Source: Bin55 sp965116055 (GTDB taxonomy: Bacteria > Pseudomonadota > Gammaproteobacteria > Pseudomonadales > Azotimanducaceae). Taken from it: a DNA stretch of 64,000 bases. Shown here one piece after another: positions 55,733-64,000 of this stretch; the first letter of the stretch is position 1; each line of letters starts with the position of its first letter. The notes below the pieces were generated by a model, which ran no database searches, was not told where the DNA came from, and saw only the letters and a list, made by a program, of their open reading frames with translations. The position numbers were made by a program, and so were the translations under genes. The stretch is from assembly GCA_965116055.1 (NCBI GenBank), contig OZ220466.1, positions 558,001-622,000 of the forward strand, given 5' to 3'.

Positions 55733-57085
55733 GTGGACGCGTTTTGGATAGGGATTGTGGGCGTTTGCCTGCTGATTGTGCTGGTGGTTGTAGGCGTACG
55801 CGTATATATAGCTGCGGCAGCAGTAGGTTTCTTGGGACTGTTGGCGCTGAAAGGTTGGGATGTCGCGGGCGCGATCGCTGGCACGATCCCGCATTCCAAG
55901 ACGGTTACCTATCCGTTATCGGTATTGCCGTTGTTCATCCTGATTGGTTTTTTAGCGTTTCACGCGGGATTGACTGGGAAACTGTTCGAGGCGGCTAGGC
56001 GGTGGCTCGGTTGGGTACCTGGCGGTCTCGCAGTCGCTACGGTTTTCGCGAGCGCGGGATTTGCGGCCGTTTCCGGCGCTTCGACTGCCACCAGCGCTGT
56101 CTTTTCTCGTGTAGCTATTCCAGACATGCTTGCGAACGGTTATGCCAAGCGTCTCACGGCAGGTGTGATCGCGGCAGGCGGTACGCTGGCTTCACTGATC
56201 CCGCCTTCGGCTATCTTGGTGATCTATGCGATCTTGGTTGAGCAATCAGTAGGGAAATTGCTCTTGGCGGGATTATTGCCAGGAGTAGTCTCGGTCCTGA
56301 TTTACACCGCACTGATCGTGGGGATGTGCGTGTGGCGGCCGCACTGGGGTCAGGCTGTGCATGGATTCACATGGCGTGAACGCTTCGCGAGTCTCCCTGG
56401 GTCATTTCCAATTTTCATTGTGATAGGAATCATTTTCGGTGCGTTGTACACTGGTATCGCGACGCCGACCGAAGCGGGAGCGCTAGGTGCTGCCGTGGTC
56501 TTTGGGCTGTACGTTTATCGCGCGTGGAAGCAACGCAACATAAAGCAGATGAGTTTCCAGCTAAAAGATGCCATTACGGAAACTGCCAAGCTGACGATCA
56601 TGATTTTTACGCTAATTTGGGGTGTATTCATGTTCGTGCGATTTCTCGGATTTGCTGGCTTGCCGAATGAATTCGCGAATTGGGTCGTGGAGTTGGACTT
56701 TCCGCCCCTTTTGATCATCGTTTGCATTCTGCTAGCTTACGCCGTTTTAGGTATGTTCATGGATGCGATCGGCATGTTGATCCTGACTTTGCCGGTTGTG
56801 TTTCCCGCAGTCATTGCCCTCGGCTACGATCCGATTTGGTTTGGGATTATTGTGGTAAAAATGGCAGAAATTTGCCTCATAACGCCACCGATTGGGTTGA
56901 ACTGTTTTGTGGTTGCTGGCGTTGCCAAAGACTTGCCGATTGTCGACGATCGGGATCCGTCAATCCCATTGCAAGATGTATTTAGAGGTATCGGCCCCTT
57001 TTTTGTGGCCGATGTGCTAACGGTTATCGTACTCTTGTTAGTTCCCGATATCGTACTCTGGTTGCCTCAGAAAATGACCCAGTAG
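55733..57085 (+). CDS. TRAP transporter large permease (DctM family)
   Basis: The 450-residue protein has about twelve transmembrane helices. DctM signatures are GFAAVSGASTATSAVFSRVAIPDML, GTLASLIPPSAILVIYAILVEQSVGKL, TPTEAGALGAAVVFGLY and the late MAEICLITPPIGLNCFVVAGVA. It uses the sodium gradient to take up the acid delivered by DctP. It starts at GTG 55733. About 160 bases follow without a hairpin terminator. Confidence 0.92.
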   Translation: MDAFWIGIVGVCLLIVLVVVGVRVYIAAAAVGFLGLLALKGWDVAGAIAGTIPHSKTVTYPLSVLPLFILIGFLAFHAGLTGKLFEAARRWLGWVPGGLAVATVFASAGFAAVSGASTATSAVFSRVAIPDMLANGYAKRLTAGVIAAGGTLASLIPPSAILVIYAILVEQSVGKLLLAGLLPGVVSVLIYTALIVGMCVWRPHWGQAVHGFTWRERFASLPGSFPIFIVIGIIFGALYTGIATPTEAGALGAAVVFGLYVYRAWKQRNIKQMSFQLKDAITETAKLTIMIFTLIWGVFMFVRFLGFAGLPNEFANWVVELDFPPLLIIVCILLAYAVLGMFMDAIGMLILTLPVVFPAVIALGYDPIWFGIIVVKMAEICLITPPIGLNCFVVAGVAKDLPIVDDRDPSIPLQDVFRGIGPFFVADVLTVIVLLLVPDIVLWLPQKMTQ

Positions 57086-57246
57086 ACGAATTTTTGTATT
57101 TTTCGCTTGCCAATCGGCACATTTGAGGTTTTTGTTTTCTATACTATCTATATAGATATACATATTGAAATAGAGCTTTGCCGCGAATCGTTGAAGCGTA
57201 CTTCTTGGCAAAGTGTTATGCGTTAAACTGATGAGGTACTAAAGGT

Positions 57247-57729
57247 ATGATCAAACTTCGTGAGTGCTTGGACTATTCATTACCACCCAAACTCATTGTG
57301 AACCCATTTCTCGACATATTCACGCACTTGGCACGTTGCGAAGCGAACTATTCAAGATTGCGGAAGCTTTTGCAGTCGCCCCCGAGCGGAGAATTTCATT
57401 CGCGCTTAGTTGAGTTTGCGAGCGGAGCGGGAACATTAATTTTCGATCATTCGTCCGTCAGTCGCTATACATCCAAGGTGGTGGTTCGGCAGGCCGCACA
57501 CCAGGAGCTCACGGATCTGCATATGAGGGTTCACGTTTATCACGACACGCGCGCAGCGGAAGTTGTAAGCTTTCAGCGGCATAGTAACTTCGGCGTGATG
57601 GGGTCAAAGCCGCTACCGCCGCGGACGCTCCGCTTCGAGAAAATTGAGTTAAATCGCTTTTTGACGGATGTGCTTGATTATTGCTTGACTCACGGTACAG
57701 CTTCGAAACTTCGCGCAAGCGCGACTTAA
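57247..57729 (+). CDS. yqiB: DUF1249 family protein (YqiB)
   Basis: This 160-residue protein matches enterobacterial YqiB in pattern: CEANYSRLRKLL, SRYTSKVVVRQAAH, LHMRVHVYHDTRAAEVVSFQ and a C-terminal LNRFLTDVLDYCLTHG. Its biochemical function is unknown. In Escherichia coli, yqiB lies between nudF and cpdA; here cpdA follows 48 bases downstream, so synteny supports the call. Confidence 0.88.
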   Translation: MIKLRECLDYSLPPKLIVNPFLDIFTHLARCEANYSRLRKLLQSPPSGEFHSRLVEFASGAGTLIFDHSSVSRYTSKVVVRQAAHQELTDLHMRVHVYHDTRAAEVVSFQRHSNFGVMGSKPLPPRTLRFEKIELNRFLTDVLDYCLTHGTASKLRASAT

Positions 57730-57777
57730 GACAAGTAACGCTTACGCGCTAGCTACGCAAGGCTAGCTATTCCAAGG

Positions 57778-58557
57778 ATGGACCAAAAATTGCGAACATC
57801 ATCGGCTGAGTGTAGCAACGATACGCTTTGGTTGCTGCATATCACTGACAATCATCTATTCGCCGACCGTAGCGAAGGTCGCCATGGCGTAAACAGCGCA
57901 GATTCGTTGCGTCGTGTTTTGAGTTCTGCGACCGCGACGAGGCAACCCGACCTCGTAGTGGAAACCGGCGATATAGCGCACGACAGTATTACTGAGGTTT
58001 ACACCTACTTCAAAGCCTTGCTGCGAGAATATGTAGATTGTCCCATGATCGCGACTCCTGGCAATCACGACTTAAGTGAACCTTTCTATGAGGTTCTATC
58101 GTGTTCGACTAGGCAGAAGAAAAGCTGGCGTATCGTTGCCATTGACACGCACCAGGATGAAAAGGTAAGCGGGTATCTTGCGCCGGCAGAACTAGTACGT
58201 CTAAACAAAGAGTTAACAACCGAATCAATGCCTACGTTAGTCATCGGGCACCATCCTGCGACTGAAATAGGTAGCGCTTGGATCGATGAACACAAGGTCG
58301 AGAACAATGATGAGTTGCTATCTCTGTTGACCGATCACTCGCATGTCAAAGCATATCTATGCGGACATGTTCACCAGGCATACGAGGCATCTGTACACGG
58401 TCTAAAACTTCTAACTACACCTTCAACCTGCTGGCAATTCAAACCTCAGTGCGCACAATTTACTGTGGACGAGCTTGGTGCGGGATGGCGTTGGTTAGCT
58501 TTACGTGGCGACGGACGGATTGATACATACGTCGAACGCTTAGGCGCCGGGACATAG
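57778..58557 (+). CDS. cpdA: 3',5'-cyclic AMP phosphodiesterase CpdA
   Basis: The 259-residue protein is a class III cyclic-nucleotide phosphodiesterase of the calcineurin-like fold. Metal ligands are visible in LLHITDNHLF, ETGDIAHD, PGNHDLSE, IGHHPATEIG and LCGHVHQAYE, and TPSTCWQFKP near the end is typical of CpdA. It hydrolyses cyclic AMP in the cytoplasm. It sits between yqiB and parE as in enterobacteria, except that yqiA is missing here. Confidence 0.92.
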   Translation: MDQKLRTSSAECSNDTLWLLHITDNHLFADRSEGRHGVNSADSLRRVLSSATATRQPDLVVETGDIAHDSITEVYTYFKALLREYVDCPMIATPGNHDLSEPFYEVLSCSTRQKKSWRIVAIDTHQDEKVSGYLAPAELVRLNKELTTESMPTLVIGHHPATEIGSAWIDEHKVENNDELLSLLTDHSHVKAYLCGHVHQAYEASVHGLKLLTTPSTCWQFKPQCAQFTVDELGAGWRWLALRGDGRIDTYVERLGAGT

Positions 58558-58569
58558 GCGGAACAATCA

Positions 58570-60477
58570 ATGGCAGATACCTATTCAGCCGAGTCCATCA
58601 AGGTTCTCAGCGGTTTAGATCCTGTGCAGGCGCGGCCTGGCATGTATACGGACACGAGCTGTCCCAACCACTTGGTGCAGGAGGTGGTGGATAACAGTGT
58701 TGATGAAGCGCTCAACGGAAAAGCGAAGAAGATCGTTATCACTCTTAGTAGAGACGGTTCGATTACGGTTGAGGATGACGGGCGTGGCATTCCAGTAGAC
58801 AAGCATCCAGAACTGGGTTTGCCCGGCGTAGAGGTCATTTTGACGAACCTACACGCGGGTGGTAAGTTCAACGATGAACACTATCAATTCGCTGGCGGTC
58901 TCCATGGCGTCGGGGTGTCGGTAGTTAATGCTCTATCAGAATGGTTGACCGTTGAGATCAAGCGCGACGGCAATGTGTATTGTCAGACGTATGAGCGGGG
59001 TACCGCGGTAACTAACCTGGTCGTAGATGGCACGGTTGGTAAGCGCAATACCGGTACCAGGATTTCCTTTAAACCGGACGCAAAATACTTCGATACGACT
59101 CGGCTAAATCTCGCGCAATTGCGTCACGTGCTGCGCGCCAAGGCGATCTTATGTTCCGGTCTAGAAGTGGAACTACATGTTGACGATGGGATCCTCCAAG
59201 AACCCGAAAAGTGGCGATACAACAACGGATTGGTCGGTTATCTTCAAGAATCGATTGACGGTGAATGTGTACCTATAGAGCCGTTTTATCACCGTACAAA
59301 CGGACAAGCTGAGACAGTGGAATGGGCGTTGCAGTGGAACCTTGGCGAAGGTCATATCGTAGCGGAAAGCTACGTCAACCTCATTCCAACCCCGCAGGGC
59401 GGTACGCACGTAAATGGTTTGCGGTCAGGACTCACCGAAGCCATACGCGAATTTTGCGATTTTCGCGACATCAAGCAGAAGGGTGTAAAGATCACAGCTG
59501 AAGATCTGTGGTCCCGTTGTAGTTACGTGCTATCGGCGAAATTAAAAGAGCCACAGTTCAGCGGTCAGACGAAAGAACGCTTGTCGTCCCGTGAAAGTGC
59601 CATATTTATCAACGGCTTGGCTAAAGATGCGTTCAGCCTTTGGCTCAATCAACATGTAGAGCAGGGCCAAAAACTCGCCGAGTGGGCGCTTGCCAACGCG
59701 CACGCCCGGGTGCAATCTCGCAAGAAAGTCGCTCGCAAAAAGATAACATCAGGCCCGGCCTTACCCGGTAAGTTGTCCGACTGTACGTCGCAAGATCCAG
59801 CGCAATCCGAACTATTTCTAGTCGAAGGCGATTCGGCTGGGGGTTCGGCGAAGCAAGCGCGCGACCGTGAGTTTCAGGCAGTGTTGCCGCTTAAAGGCAA
59901 GATCCTCAACACTTGGGAAGTCGGCGTGCAAGATGTGCTTGCGTCACAGCCTGTCGCAGACATTGCGACGGCGATAGGCGTGTATCCGGGTACGTCGGAT
60001 CTATCCAGGCTACGATACCGCAAGATTTGTATTTTGGCTGATGCCGACTCCGATGGAATGCATATTGCAACTCTTTTGTGCGCCTTGTTCGTGAAGCATT
60101 TCAGACCATTGGTTGACGGCGGTTTTGTGTTCATTGCGATGCCGCCGCTGTATCGAATCGACATCGGTAAGGAAGTGCACTACGCGTTAGACGAGGCTGA
60201 GAAGCAAGATGTGCTTGATCGTTTGGCTGCGTCAAAGCAACGGGGTACGCCTGTAGTGCAACGGTTTAAGGGGTTAGGGGAGATGGACCCGTTACAACTC
60301 CGTGAAACGACGATGCATCCGGATTCGCGCCGCTTGGCGCGATTGCACATAGAACAACCACAGCAGGTTGAATCGAATCTCGACATGTTGCTAAGCAAAG
60401 GGCGCGCGGCCAGTCGTCGGATTTGGTTGGAGCAGAAAGGCGATCAGGCGGATCTAAGCCACATCGCGAATGGTTGA
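58570..60477 (+). CDS. parE: DNA topoisomerase IV subunit B
   Basis: This 635-residue ATPase subunit opens with SIKVLSGLDPVQARPGMYTDT. The GHKL ATP site is visible (VQEVVDNSVDEALNG, EDDGRGIPVDKH, GGLHGVGVSVVNALSEW). The TOPRIM domain has LVEGDSAGGSAKQARDR and ILADADSDGMHIATL. With ParC it forms the tetramer that decatenates daughter chromosomes. The first residues and TDT rather than GyrB-type motifs, together with parC adjacency and about 635 residues, identify ParE and not GyrB. It overlaps parC by 8 bases. Confidence 0.95.
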   Translation: MADTYSAESIKVLSGLDPVQARPGMYTDTSCPNHLVQEVVDNSVDEALNGKAKKIVITLSRDGSITVEDDGRGIPVDKHPELGLPGVEVILTNLHAGGKFNDEHYQFAGGLHGVGVSVVNALSEWLTVEIKRDGNVYCQTYERGTAVTNLVVDGTVGKRNTGTRISFKPDAKYFDTTRLNLAQLRHVLRAKAILCSGLEVELHVDDGILQEPEKWRYNNGLVGYLQESIDGECVPIEPFYHRTNGQAETVEWALQWNLGEGHIVAESYVNLIPTPQGGTHVNGLRSGLTEAIREFCDFRDIKQKGVKITAEDLWSRCSYVLSAKLKEPQFSGQTKERLSSRESAIFINGLAKDAFSLWLNQHVEQGQKLAEWALANAHARVQSRKKVARKKITSGPALPGKLSDCTSQDPAQSELFLVEGDSAGGSAKQARDREFQAVLPLKGKILNTWEVGVQDVLASQPVADIATAIGVYPGTSDLSRLRYRKICILADADSDGMHIATLLCALFVKHFRPLVDGGFVFIAMPPLYRIDIGKEVHYALDEAEKQDVLDRLAASKQRGTPVVQRFKGLGEMDPLQLRETTMHPDSRRLARLHIEQPQQVESNLDMLLSKGRAASRRIWLEQKGDQADLSHIANG

Positions 60478-62725
60478 TACGATCGACGACGAATTCGAGG
60501 CGATATCGCTACTCGAATACACGGAGCATGCGTATCTTGACTATTCGATGTACGTTATCAACGACCGTGCGCTACCGTTTATTGGTGATGGTCTGAAACC
60601 AGTACAGCGGCGCATCGTCTATGCGATGTCGCAACTTGGCCTCACGTATCAGGCTAAACACTCGAAGTCTGCACGTACCGTAGGAGATGTGATCGGCAAG
60701 TATCACCCACATGGCGAACCGGCGTGCTATGAATCCATGGTGCTTATGGCGCAACCGTTCTCGTTTCGTTACCCCTTAGTTGACGGTCAAGGAAATTGGG
60801 GCGCACCGGACGATCCCAAGTCTTTCGCGGCAAGTCGTTACACTGAAGCGCGACTTTCCCGGTGGACGCCTTTGTTACTGGCCGAGCTTGGTCAGGGCAC
60901 CGTTGATTTCGCACCGAATTTTGACGGTGCGCTACAGGAGCCAGTGTGGTTGCCAGCCCGAGTGCCGTTTTTCTTGTTAAACGGCTCTACGGGTATCGCC
61001 GTTGGTATGGCTACGGACATCCTACCGCACAACTTAAGGGAGGTGGTTGATGCGTGTGTGGCCCTACTTGAGCGCAAATCCACCTCGTTAGACGCATTGT
61101 TGCAAATCGTCCATGGCCCGGATTTGCCCACCGGCGGCATCATCACGTCGTCTACCACAGACCTTAAGCGGATTTACGAAACAGGCAACGGCACTCTGCG
61201 CGGTCGGGCACGGTATAGCGCAGAAAAAGGCGTAGGCGGCACTAGTGAGGTGGTCATTACTGAGCTGCCATATCAGGCATCTCCTGCCAAGATTCTTGAG
61301 CAGATAGCTAGGCAGATTGTCGCGAAGAAACTGCCCATGGTGGTCGATCTACGCGACGAATCCGATCACGAAAATCCGACGCGGTTGGTACTTGTGTTAC
61401 GTTCGAATCGGGTTGATGTTGAGCGATTGATGCTCCACTTGTTCGCGACGACCGATCTCGAACGCAGCTACCGCTTCAATCTCAATCTGATCGGCATCGA
61501 TCGTAAACCGAGGGTTAAGTCGTTACGCGATGCGTTGTTAGAGTGGTTGGCCTTTCGCCGAGATACGGTGCAACGTCGGATAAAGCATAGGCTTGAAGTC
61601 ATCGAACGGCGACTGCACTTACTCGAAGGGATGCTCACTGCCTACGCCAACCTTGATGAAGTGATTCAAATCATTCGCGAAGAGGAGTCGCCGAAACACA
61701 CGTTAATGGAGCGTTTCGAGTTATCAAGCGAGCAGGCTGATGGCATTCTTGATCTCCGGCTTCGGCAACTTGCGAAACTAGAAGAAGAAAAACTGCTGCG
61801 CGACCGGCGTGAGCTTACGGCTGAACGGGATGATTTGGCCCGCACCTTAGGTAGTGCACGCCGCATGAACACATTAATCAAGAGGGAATTAATCACGATT
61901 GCTAAGGAGTTCGGCGACGAGCGGCGAACGGACATCGTCTCGGCGGCTAAGCTAGCGACTGCATTTTCGGTGGAAGAATTAGAAACCAACGAACCGATTA
62001 CGGTTGTGTTATCACAGAAAGGTTGGGTTCGTGGTACCAAAGGACATGAACTTGACCCTGGTTCGTTGCAGTATCGTGCGGGTGACGAATATTTGGCGCA
62101 TATGCGGAGTCGGAGCAGTGTAGTTTCCAACTTTCTCGCAACAAACGGTCGTACCTATGCGATTGCAGGGCGCGATCTTCCATCGGCCAGAGGTCAGGGC
62201 GAGCCGCTATCCAATCGCTTCAACATTGATGCTGAGACCCGGTTTGTTGGTTTGTTCGGTAGCGATGCGCGTGAAGTTCTGTTCACGACGGTGCGAGGCT
62301 ACGGTTTCGTGGCGAATGTAGCAAATGTCACCGCAACGACGCGCAATGGCAAAGGTGTTATGAACTTAAAAGAGCAAGCGGTGCCACTTGCGCCGATTCC
62401 TTTTATAGAAGGCGAGTTGATCGCGTTGGTTTCGAATAAAGGCCGCTTGCTCGTTTTTCAACTCGCCGATGTGCCTAGACGCAATCGAGGCAGCGGCGTG
62501 AATTTATTGAATATTCCAAAAGCCGCTTATGAAGCAGGTGAGGAAAAGCTATTGGCAGCAGCCGTCTTAAGTGGGAAGGATGCACTTAAGGTACAGTATG
62601 AAGGCCGGGAATTGACCTTAAAACCTACAAACCTCAACGAGTACTTTGGCAAACGCGCGCAGAGAGGTAAGATGCTGCCGCGTGGTTGGCAAAACAACAT
62701 CGTCGGCTTGTGTGTTTCTGATTAG
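60470..62725 (+). CDS. parC: DNA topoisomerase IV subunit A
   Basis: The 751-residue subunit has the DNA cleavage domain with the catalytic tyrosine in AASRYTEARLS and the helix KYHPHGEPACYESMVLMAQPFS. The tower and coiled-coil region follows (about 340-490), and a C-terminal beta-pinwheel domain has degenerate blades, as usual for ParC. In the quinolone-resistance-determining region, the position equal to E. coli Ser80 is Pro84 and Asp79 is Glu83, whereas Glu84 is kept as Glu88. It overlaps parE by 8 bases. Confidence 0.95.
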   Translation: MVDTIDDEFEAISLLEYTEHAYLDYSMYVINDRALPFIGDGLKPVQRRIVYAMSQLGLTYQAKHSKSARTVGDVIGKYHPHGEPACYESMVLMAQPFSFRYPLVDGQGNWGAPDDPKSFAASRYTEARLSRWTPLLLAELGQGTVDFAPNFDGALQEPVWLPARVPFFLLNGSTGIAVGMATDILPHNLREVVDACVALLERKSTSLDALLQIVHGPDLPTGGIITSSTTDLKRIYETGNGTLRGRARYSAEKGVGGTSEVVITELPYQASPAKILEQIARQIVAKKLPMVVDLRDESDHENPTRLVLVLRSNRVDVERLMLHLFATTDLERSYRFNLNLIGIDRKPRVKSLRDALLEWLAFRRDTVQRRIKHRLEVIERRLHLLEGMLTAYANLDEVIQIIREEESPKHTLMERFELSSEQADGILDLRLRQLAKLEEEKLLRDRRELTAERDDLARTLGSARRMNTLIKRELITIAKEFGDERRTDIVSAAKLATAFSVEELETNEPITVVLSQKGWVRGTKGHELDPGSLQYRAGDEYLAHMRSRSSVVSNFLATNGRTYAIAGRDLPSARGQGEPLSNRFNIDAETRFVGLFGSDAREVLFTTVRGYGFVANVANVTATTRNGKGVMNLKEQAVPLAPIPFIEGELIALVSNKGRLLVFQLADVPRRNRGSGVNLLNIPKAAYEAGEEKLLAAAVLSGKDALKVQYEGRELTLKPTNLNEYFGKRAQRGKMLPRGWQNNIVGLCVSD

Positions 62726-62919
62726 AGTCGTTTGATAGTTAAGCCCAAACACCTTGATATGAACCAGGTGCTCAATGCATCGTTGTTCGATCAGGATAGC
62801 AATCTAGTGTCTTGCTTAAATGATGGTTTTCCGTCTATGGATGCTTGAGTAGTTCTCGTTCTGTGTAGCGTAATGGAGGTGTCGGGTCCTTGTCGTTTCG
62901 ATGACGTACACCAGGCCAA

Positions 62920-63068
62920 GAGCCTGCGCCGTAGACCCCCCCCCCCCGAAATAGCACTACATAAATATCTCATTTTTTCGTATTTTTAGTATAAAAATAT
63001 ATCCATGAGATATATAAAGAACTCATATCCTATTTTCTACATGTTACATCGTCCTGCGGTGCAAGCTC
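62920..63068. mobile_element. Probable MITE related to the IS1182-like element
   Basis: The left end GAGCCTGCGCCGTAGA (62920-62935) is identical over 16 bases to the right terminal repeat of the IS at 38995-40579. The right end, GAGCTTGCACCGCA on the minus strand (63055-63068), matches it at 11 of 14 positions. The 149-bp element is flanked by CCAA and CCAG. Its core is AT-rich and can fold: ATATCTCAT (62965-62973) pairs with ATGAGATAT (63005-63013), and TATTTTTA pairs with TAAAAATA inside. No transposase is encoded. Confidence 0.5.
62936..62947. repeat. C12 homopolymer tract
   Basis: Twelve consecutive C directly follow the left terminal repeat of the probable MITE. The tract is prone to slippage. 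Its length may vary within a population or be affected by sequencing error. Confidence 0.85.
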
Positions 63069-63140
63069 CCAGGACTAGGTGGTGCCGGAATCTAAAATTT
63101 CACGATCGCCAAACTGACGATTTATTGAAGGTCACTCAAC

Positions 63141-63713
63141 TTGGCCAGTTACTCCACAAATGAATTTCGCCCTGGATTAAAGGTTCTCCTGGAAGGCGAA
63201 CCTTGCGTCATACTTGACGCGGAATTCGTCAAGCCAGGCAAGGGTCAGGCGTTTACACGCGTGAAGTTCCGCAATTTCATCAGCGGGCGCGTGTGGGAAC
63301 GCACTTTACGCAGTGGCGAATCAATGGAAGCGGCCGATGTTGTCGAGCGGGATCTTGATTTTCTGTACGCGGATGGCGAATTGTGGCACTTCATGACCAC
63401 GGATGACAATTACGATCAGATTGCGGTTGACGCCCGTGCAGTCGGCGATGCGAAAGACTTTCTTGCAGAACAGGCCCGGTGTCAGATTACTTTTTGGAAC
63501 AGTAACCCAATTTCGGTCACACCGCCGAATTTCGTTGATCTCGCAGTAACCGAAACCGATCCCGGTCTACGCGGTGATACCGCACAAGGTGGGACAAAGC
63601 ATGCGACGCTTGAGACCGGTGCTGTGATCAATGTTCCGTTATTCGTCGAGATAGGTGACCTGCTTCGCGTCGACACCCGTACCGGCGAATACGTCAGTCG
63701 CAGCAAACAGTGA
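63141..63713 (+). CDS. efp: Translation elongation factor P
   Basis: The 190-residue protein is EF-P, which binds ribosomes stalled at polyproline stretches. It starts at TTG 63141, fixed by homology of MASYSTNEFRPGLKV to the family and by GAAGG nine bases upstream. The loop FVKPGKGQAF carries K34, the residue modified by beta-lysylation in species with EpmA. The three beta-barrel domains are complete and end GEYVSRSKQ. It overlaps epmA by four bases (GTGA). Confidence 0.95.
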   Translation: MASYSTNEFRPGLKVLLEGEPCVILDAEFVKPGKGQAFTRVKFRNFISGRVWERTLRSGESMEAADVVERDLDFLYADGELWHFMTTDDNYDQIAVDARAVGDAKDFLAEQARCQITFWNSNPISVTPPNFVDLAVTETDPGLRGDTAQGGTKHATLETGAVINVPLFVEIGDLLRVDTRTGEYVSRSKQ

Positions 63714-64000
63714 CCCAGACATGGCGGCCTACGGCTGCCATTGAAACACTTATTTCGCGAGCAGATCTGTTAGAACGAACGCGTCGTTTTCTTCGTGCGC
63801 GAAATCTCGTCGAGGTACAGACTTCTGTGCTTGATCGTTACGGTGTCACAGATGTGAACATCGAAAACGTTGAAACGGTCGGTTACGGCTGCTTGCAATC
63901 CTCGCCGGAATTCCAAATGAAACGATTATTAGCGGCGGGGATGCCGTCTTGTTTTCAGATCAGTCCGGCGTTTCGCGCTGGTGAAGTTGGTCGGTGGCAC
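63710..64000 (+). CDS. epmA: EF-P beta-lysine ligase EpmA, N-terminal part
   Basis: A GTG at 63710 overlaps the efp stop as GTGA and opens a frame of 97 codons to the window edge, beginning MTQTWRPTAAIETLISRADL. RTRRFLRARNLVEVQTSVL, SSPEFQMKRLLAAGMPSCFQI and SPAFRAGEVGRWH match the catalytic core of class II lysyl-tRNA-synthetase-like EpmA (GenX/PoxA). It lacks the tRNA anticodon-binding domain, which distinguishes it from LysS. The enzyme attaches (R)-beta-lysine to K34 of EF-P. Confidence 0.93.
   Translation, partial: MTQTWRPTAAIETLISRADLLERTRRFLRARNLVEVQTSVLDRYGVTDVNIENVETVGYGCLQSSPEFQMKRLLAAGMPSCFQISPAFRAGEVGRWH

Larger units (their letters stand above)
62726..63140. other. parC-efp intergenic region with a probable MITE
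   Basis: About 415 bases lack a gene. They contain the mini-element at 62920-63068, a C12 run and an AT-rich hairpin. The efp promoter must lie in or near the mini-element, whose right end is 72 bases upstream of the efp start. Confidence 0.6.

Noticed and set aside
1..64000. CRISPR arrays, tRNA and rRNA genes
   Set aside because: No regularly spaced direct repeats, cloverleaf with a T-arm motif or conserved rRNA stretch was seen by eye.

Overview
The window is a chromosome segment of a Gram-negative bacterium, almost certainly a gammaproteobacterium. Signs are a ptsP-rppH pair, a yqiB (DUF1249)-cpdA-parE-parC run close to the enterobacterial order, and an efp gene overlapping epmA (the lysyl-tRNA-synthetase-like enzyme that modifies EF-P). 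Two TonB-dependent receptors, a TRAP transporter, acyl-CoA enzymes, phytanoyl-CoA-dioxygenase-type and TauD-type oxygenases and a giant cadherin-like autotransporter suggest an aquatic, possibly host-associated heterotroph; this lifestyle is inference. Most genes have intermediate G+C. The giant autotransporter and one insertion sequence are visibly G+C-richer. TTG and GTG starts are common.

Layout. 1-3555: ptsP (partial) and rppH on the minus strand, divergent from a DUF255 protein whose thioredoxin active-site cysteines are gone. 3610-12746: acyl-CoA dehydrogenase, CaiB/BaiF CoA-transferase, a large TonB receptor with a strong terminator, then an inositol-phosphatase-family enzyme, an amidase and diphosphomevalonate decarboxylase. 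12791-18791: mercaptopyruvate sulfurtransferase, a small orphan gene followed by its decayed paralog, exonuclease III, and a fused HMG-CoA reductase/mevalonate kinase overlapping a phosphomevalonate-kinase-like gene. With MvaD this gives mevalonate-to-IPP capacity, unusual for the group. 18904-24766: Cys/Met PLP enzyme, formylglycine-generating enzyme, and a PhyH-type dioxygenase overlapping a second TonB receptor by ATGA. 24767-25707 shows no gene.

25708-29675 is a minus-strand operon: ahcY, a CBS-domain protein, glutathione-dependent formaldehyde dehydrogenase and an amidohydrolase. A cytochrome c lipoprotein follows, then a non-coding stretch with a G10 tract, then the 2189-residue autotransporter. 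At 38011-40778 an IS1182-like element (1585 bp, CTAG target duplication) splits a TauD-type dioxygenase; removing it restores one open frame. 41009-53634 holds accessory genes: secreted orphan, APH/EcKinase-like kinase, AlkD-like protein, cupin, LRAT-like protein, degenerate M28 peptidase, a rubrerythrin/Fe-S/DUF3501 module, MATE exporter, NUDIX, enoyl-CoA hydratase and Gfo/Idh oxidoreductase. 54031-57085 is a DctPQM TRAP transporter. 57247-64000 is housekeeping (DUF1249, cpdA, parE, parC, efp, epmA). The parC-efp gap carries a probable 149-bp MITE whose left end matches the IS terminal repeat and abuts a C12 tract.

No rRNA, tRNA or CRISPR array was recognised. Nothing here is clearly a wholly new system. 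The items most worth checking are the HMGR-MVK fusion, the IS-split dioxygenase with its related MITE, the homopolymer tracts, the cysteine-less DUF255 protein, the PhyH-TonB pair and the giant adhesin.
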